A DNA stretch of 64,000 bases from Nocardia panacis (GTDB lineage Bacteria; Actinomycetota; Actinomycetes; Mycobacteriales; Mycobacteriaceae): the NCBI RefSeq assembly GCF_003598715.1, contig NZ_QZFU01000016.1:248001-312000 (forward strand). Reading direction: 5' to 3'. The position numbers were made by a program, and so were the translations under genes. Positions 60,289 to 64,000 of this stretch are shown here, in pieces; positions within the stretch are counted from its first letter, which is position 1; each line of letters starts with the position of its first letter. The notes below the pieces were generated by a model that made no database searches, had not been told where the DNA came from, and worked only from the letters and a program-made list of their open reading frames with translations.

Positions 60289-60620
60289 GCGTCCGGACCC
60301 GTTTCACCGCGCAACCTCGCCCGCAATTGGGCCTTGTCGCGGCGACGCTTCTCGTCCACCTGCGCGATGTCCTCATTCACCCGCGCCCGCAACCGCTTGA
60401 ACAGCGTCAACGACAGCGGCAACGCGATGATCAACGCGAACAGAATGGCCACGATCATTGGGATATCGACCTGCACGGCCCTGGCCAGCAGCCAGATCAC
60501 CACCGCGAGCACGGCGACGAGTCCGAGCCGGGCCAGCGTGTAGAGCGCGAGATTGCGCGCCAGCCGCTTGCCCGCGCCCTGCGGTCCGGGAACACCTTGC
60601 GGTGGAGTTGCGTCACTCAC
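60285..60620 (-). CDS. DUF4229 membrane protein (Rv0531-like)
   Basis: From GTG 60620 the protein has 111 residues: a polar start ([15 protein letters not shown]), two membrane segments ([22 protein letters not shown] and [20 protein letters not shown]) and a basic tail ([15 protein letters not shown]). This is the DUF4229 layout. M. tuberculosis has a similar gene near menA. An in-frame start further upstream is less likely. It overlaps the Cds1-like gene by 4 bp. Confidence 0.8.
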   Translation of the reverse strand: MSDATPPQGVPGPQGAGKRLARNLALYTLARLGLVAVLAVVIWLLARAVQVDIPMIVAILFALIIALPLSLTLFKRLRARVNEDIAQVDEKRRRDKAQLRARLRGETGPDA

Positions 60621-60801
60621 GCTGATCAGCCTATGCGACGACTTTGCCGGACCCCGGCGCAGACCGCGCCACAAGGGCCGTTCCGTATCCGTTTTGTCTA
60701 TTACTTCCCCTTTACCAACAGTAGGTGGTTCGAGTACCTAGGGGTTTCAGTGCAACGATGACGCCACTGATGAGGGAACTGTCGAAACGGAGAGGTTAGC
60801 T

Positions 60802-61011
60802 ATGACTGCGATCACCGTCGGCGGCCAGGACACCCTGCTGACACCGGGCCAAGTGGCTGCCATGTTCCACGTCGATCCCAAGACCGTCACCCGCTGGGCG
60901 CATGCCGGGCGTCTGGGGTCGTTGCGCACACCGGGCGGACATCGCCGCTTCCGGGAGTCCGAGGTGCTGCAACTGCTCAAATCGCTCACCACCGAGGCCA
61001 CCGCGCACTGA
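60802..61011 (+). CDS. bldC: BldC-family transcriptional regulator
   Basis: The 69-residue MerR-like regulator reads LLTPGQVAAMFHVDPKTVTRW, then AHAGRLGSLRTPGGHRRFRESEV, which matches BldC almost exactly from memory. In Streptomyces BldC binds direct repeats and controls development; in other actinobacteria it is a general small regulator. GGAGAGG lies 6 bases before the ATG. It is divergent from the DUF4229 gene. Confidence 0.97.
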   Translation: MTAITVGGQDTLLTPGQVAAMFHVDPKTVTRWAHAGRLGSLRTPGGHRRFRESEVLQLLKSLTTEATAH

Positions 61012-61123
61012 GATCGCGGGCGCGGGTCCACCCGGCCCGCGCTTCCCGCGCGCCCCGGATTTCCTCTCCGCGCTACGCCGACGGCACCCACGCGACTACC
61101 CTCGATAGCAGGAGGTGAGCGAC

Positions 61124-61324
61124 GTGACGTACCTGTTGGCACTCATCGCGGTAGTGACAGTCGCGGTGCTGTGCTGGAAGGCGTTCGGCCCCGAGAAAGC
61201 CGCCGGACCCGCCCAACACACCCGCTCACCCCGCAACAAGGTCCTCGGCCCCGACGACGACCCCGAATTCCTCTGGCGCATCTCCCGCCAACATCGCGAC
61301 GGAGACGGTCCCACCGATCGCTGA
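61124..61324 (+). CDS. Small membrane-anchored protein, unknown function
   Basis: I chose GTG 61124 because AGGAGG lies 8 bases upstream; GTG 61115 overlaps that site. The 66-residue protein has an N-terminal membrane segment (LLALIAVVTVAVLCWKAF) and a hydrophilic tail with GPDDDPEFLWRISRQHRDGD. The tail resembles other short actinobacterial single-pass proteins of unknown role. It follows bldC on the same strand. Confidence 0.65.
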   Translation: MTYLLALIAVVTVAVLCWKAFGPEKAAGPAQHTRSPRNKVLGPDDDPEFLWRISRQHRDGDGPTDR

Positions 61325-61615
61325 CCCCCGTCCAGCGCCCTTTACCGGTCACCCGGTCGAATTCGATTGCCCCGGTTCATACTCGCCACAACCCTTTTCG
61401 ACGAGCCGGCGGCGAACGGCTGCTGCACAGTCCGGATGCGCAACAACGCATTCCATCATCCACACCCACCCATCCGGACACGGCATCATTGGTCCACCCC
61501 AAATACCATGAGCGACATGCCATCACAGCATCGCATCAACCAACATTCTCTCAGCGGCTAGTATGTCGGGCGGGGGACATCGGGCCTCCGATAGTTGGGT
61601 GCGCGAGGGGGGAAG
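61325..61615 (+). other. Upstream region of the type VII secretion pair
   Basis: About 290 bp with lower GC than average. No ORF, RNA or repeat is recognised. The right end contains GGCTAGTATG and a strong AGGGGGGAAG ribosome-binding site before the EspC-like ATG, so a promoter for the pair is expected here. Confidence 0.4.
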
Positions 61616-61966
61616 ATGGCCGATAGCCTCAAGGTCGATCTGGACGAGTTGAATCGACTGAGCGATACCGTGCGAGACCTCGCCCGCGAGGCCGGCGAGA
61701 TCAAATGCGCGAAGGGCGCCGTGGCGGCGTTCGGTGCGGGTAAGCCCGGCGGAGTCATGACCTCCCACGAGGCAGCGATCACACTCACGAAATCCCTGCT
61801 GCACGAGGCATTGATTCCGGGCGCGAAGGCACGCCTCGCGGGCATCTCCGAGGCGATGTCGCACGCCGCGAAGTCCTATCGAGGTCAGGACGAGCGATTC
61901 CGTGATCAGCTGGCGACCACCTTCCGCGACGATTCCGGCTCGTGGACCGCGGAGGCCGCGAAATGA
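61616..61966 (+). CDS. EspC-like type VII secretion target (WXG100-related helical protein)
   Basis: The 116-residue protein (ATG 61616, GGGGGGAAG directly upstream) is almost all helix: SLKVDLDELNRLSDTVRDLAREAGEI, SHEAAITLTKSLLHEALIPGA and ISEAMSHAAKSYRGQDERFRDQLATTF. This resembles the EspC/DUF2580 family, small partners secreted through ESX systems. No WXG is present. Its stop overlaps the next ATG (ATGA), so it is coupled to the larger protein downstream, as EspC/EspA-like pairs are. Confidence 0.75.
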   Translation: MADSLKVDLDELNRLSDTVRDLAREAGEIKCAKGAVAAFGAGKPGGVMTSHEAAITLTKSLLHEALIPGAKARLAGISEAMSHAAKSYRGQDERFRDQLATTFRDDSGSWTAEAAK

Positions 61967-64000
61967 GCCTGACCCCCGATCAAATCCGCAGTTGGCGCCC
62001 GCACGACCTGGTCGAGGTCGCGGCCGAATGGAACAACCTGGCAGACAACCTCGACGAGGTGTTCAAGAAGTACGCCGACGCACTGGTCCGCACCGGCGAC
62101 GGCGGATACTGGGAGGGCAACACCGCTCAGACCGCACAGCAAACCGCGCAGGACGACAAGAAGCACGTCGGAACCATGACAGAAGACGTGCGCGAACTGG
62201 CGAAGCTGCTCAACGACAATTGGTACACCATCGAGGCGCCGCTGCAGCGAGCGAAGGCGGCATTGGATGGGTTGGCGGCGCACAATTGCGAACCATCCGG
62301 GAAACAAGACGTCTATTTCTACAGCGTCCTGGTCGAATCGATGATGATCAACGGCAAGACCTTCGCCGAGTTGCCGGAGGCAACCAAGCAGGAGATCCGG
62401 CAACTCGCGGCGGATCTCCACCATGCCGCCGAGACCGCGAAAACGGCCGACGATAATCTGCGCCAACAGCTCGACGCGAAAGCGGAAGCTCTACCCGCGG
62501 CATTCACGAGCGCCGCGGCGCTGGGGCCGGACCAGGCCAGGTCGGATGGTCGCGATCTCGTCAACGGAACAATGAGCCCCTATGAGCTGCAACGACTTAT
62601 CGACGCGGGCACGTTGTCGCCGGATCAGATCCGCACCCTGCAGGCGGGCGACGCGGTACACGTGACCGCGTCGAGCATGGAGTACATGACCGAGGTGGCC
62701 CATTCCCTGGACGGCAAGAGCCCCAAGGAAATTCAGCAAATCATGGACAAGCTGCCGCCGGAAGGCCGTCAGGCACTGGCCAATAGCCTCCAACTCGTTT
62801 CCAATGATCGAGTCGACGGTGGCCCGGCAGGCAAAGGTGGCTTCGACAGGTTGCCTGCCAAGGTCAAGGATTCCCTTACCCGCAAAGATCTGGTCACCGA
62901 GGGCATCGACTACCGATCGGGAAACAAGTCGATCAAGCTCAATGGCGTCGCCGACAACCAAGCGATCGCCGGCATCGTGGCGGCGGGCGATGATCGCTAC
63001 AAGCAGGGCAGCACCCTGGACAACCACCTGATGGATGTCGGTCGCCAGTACTTGGACGCCCAGGTCAAACATGAGCGGAACCCGAACCGGGACTTCGAGT
63101 TCTTCAGCGCGGATGGTTACTCGCCCAAGGACGGGCGCGTCACCGAGCCGATCTTCCAGGCCGCGGGCCAAGACAAGTTTGCTGTCGAAACTGCCGTCGT
63201 CGACAAGGCGCACGGTAAAGACTTCGTGACCGAGGTGCTGACGCACACCTGGTCGGATCATGGAGCGGCCGCGTCCACCCTGTTCAAATTCAACGATGGT
63301 GACGCCGACGTGACGGATCCGAACAACAAGGTCGACGTCGCGACGGCCACCCGCACCGGGCACATCATGAGCAAGGTCGCCGAATACGCCGCCACCGACG
63401 ACCAGTGGAAGAAGTTCGCCGACACCGGGGACCACCACTCGGTCGGAGAGAAGAATCCGGACCTGGTGCGGACTGTGTCTCGAAGCATGTCGCCGTACAT
63501 CGACTCGCTTGTTGACGAACCGAAGCGGGAGCTGCCCGGATTCCGAACGCACACCGACGACAACAAGAGCTGGATCGACCCGGACGGCAACCGAACATAT
63601 CGGGGTGCGGAGCGCGTTTTTGCTCTGATGAATACCGATAAAGCGGCCAGTGAGCAGTTCACGGGTGCTGCGATGGATCGAATACTGCAGAACGAGAACG
63701 ACTATGCCCGCGATCCCCATCGCCGTGGCGCCGAGGGCGCCCTGGCGACGGCGGGGCGGATCAACGGACTCATGGATCGCGGGCTGCAAGACGGCATCCA
63801 GGCGTCCAACGACGCACAGCACGATATCGCCAAGGAAGCCTACGATCGCAAATCCCACGTCTACGATGCATTGAAGTCCGGGGTCCAGTTCAGTGCCACA
63901 GCAACCAGCTTGGTGAACCCAGCGCTTACCCCCTTCACCGAGGCCACCAAGAGCATCATCGACGGCGGTGGCGATGTGTTCAAATCCGCCATCATCGGCT
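61963..64000 (+). CDS. Large type VII secretion-associated protein with WxG motif, TPR-region type (3' truncated)
   Basis: The frame is open from ATG 61963 to the window end (at least 679 codons). Residues 1-110 form a WXG100-like helical hairpin with GGYWEGNTAQTAQQ (W-x-G turn). The middle has PEGRQALANSLQL and several SPxQI-like short repeats (TPDQIRSW, SPDQIRTL), plus DAVHVTASSMEYMTEVAHSL. This fits the large actinobacterial T7SS-associated proteins annotated as TPR repeat region-containing. No toxin domain is visible yet; it would be in the missing C-terminus. Confidence 0.75.
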   Translation, partial: MSLTPDQIRSWRPHDLVEVAAEWNNLADNLDEVFKKYADALVRTGDGGYWEGNTAQTAQQTAQDDKKHVGTMTEDVRELAKLLNDNWYTIEAPLQRAKAALDGLAAHNCEPSGKQDVYFYSVLVESMMINGKTFAELPEATKQEIRQLAADLHHAAETAKTADDNLRQQLDAKAEALPAAFTSAAALGPDQARSDGRDLVNGTMSPYELQRLIDAGTLSPDQIRTLQAGDAVHVTASSMEYMTEVAHSLDGKSPKEIQQIMDKLPPEGRQALANSLQLVSNDRVDGGPAGKGGFDRLPAKVKDSLTRKDLVTEGIDYRSGNKSIKLNGVADNQAIAGIVAAGDDRYKQGSTLDNHLMDVGRQYLDAQVKHERNPNRDFEFFSADGYSPKDGRVTEPIFQAAGQDKFAVETAVVDKAHGKDFVTEVLTHTWSDHGAAASTLFKFNDGDADVTDPNNKVDVATATRTGHIMSKVAEYAATDDQWKKFADTGDHHSVGEKNPDLVRTVSRSMSPYIDSLVDEPKRELPGFRTHTDDNKSWIDPDGNRTYRGAERVFALMNTDKAASEQFTGAAMDRILQNENDYARDPHRRGAEGALATAGRINGLMDRGLQDGIQASNDAQHDIAKEAYDRKSHVYDALKSGVQFSATATSLVNPALTPFTEATKSIIDGGGDVFKSAIIG

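Overview
The window is high-GC actinobacterial DNA from a mycolic-acid-producing member of the Mycobacteriales, most likely Nocardia. The reasons are the yrbE-mce operon, a fused HadA/HadB mycolate dehydratase, the dispersed menaquinone genes, an EspC-like/WxG type VII secretion pair, BldC, and a gene order around tRNA-Trp-secE-nusG-rplKA, hadAB-rpmG-tRNA-Met-tRNA-Thr and htpX-grcC-menJ-mgtA-menG that parallels Mycobacterium. The genus is an inference; no rRNA gene is present to test it.

Layout. 1-4.9 kb: small accessory genes (SixA end, membrane protein, GNAT, pirin, an MmyB-like regulator divergent from an aldo/keto reductase, a CD225 membrane protein). 5.1-12.7 kb: rpoC and rpoB on the minus strand. 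13.1-24.4 kb: a ten-gene minus-strand operon, mceG-yrbEA-yrbEB-mceA-F plus two Mce-associated proteins, placed between rplL and rpoB. 24.7-31.3 kb: rplL, rplJ with a leader attenuator, a divergent MFS exporter, a hicBA module, rplA, rplK, nusG, secE and tRNA-Trp. 31.5-34.1 kb: hadAB, rpmG, three tRNAs and yajQ. 34.2-50.4 kb: htpX and menaquinone genes (grcC, menJ, menG, menD, menB, menE), interspersed with a mannosyltransferase and a 1,372-residue fused nitrate reductase. 50.5-56.9 kb: a DrrAB-type ABC exporter split by a 4 x 77 bp tandem array, then a large AfsR-like regulator divergent from an SRPBCC protein. 56.9-64 kb: menA, a small HTH/Clp_N stress-type operon with a striking operator, a Cds1-like PLP enzyme, bldC, and a type VII secretion pair that runs off the end.

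How the genes work together. Three blocks dominate: transcription/translation (rpoBC, ribosomal proteins, nusG, secE, tRNAs), envelope lipid work (Mce importer with its own ATPase MceG, HadAB for mycolates, mannosyltransferase) and respiration (seven menaquinone steps plus nitrate reduction). menF, menC and menH are not in the window.

The least expected structures are non-coding or marginally coding. They are: (i) four exact 77-bp repeats between an ABC ATPase and its permease, each a GTG-started 26-codon ORF whose stop overlaps the next start, ending on the permease ATG; (ii) a related solo element at the menD stop; (iii) a second dispersed repeat family touching stop codons of rpoC, yajQ, a DUF3592 gene and menE; (iv) a 22-bp perfect palindrome abutting the start codon of an apparently leaderless HTH gene; (v) several genes with a TANNNT box six or seven bases before the start codon. 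All alignments here were made by eye; no database was searched.
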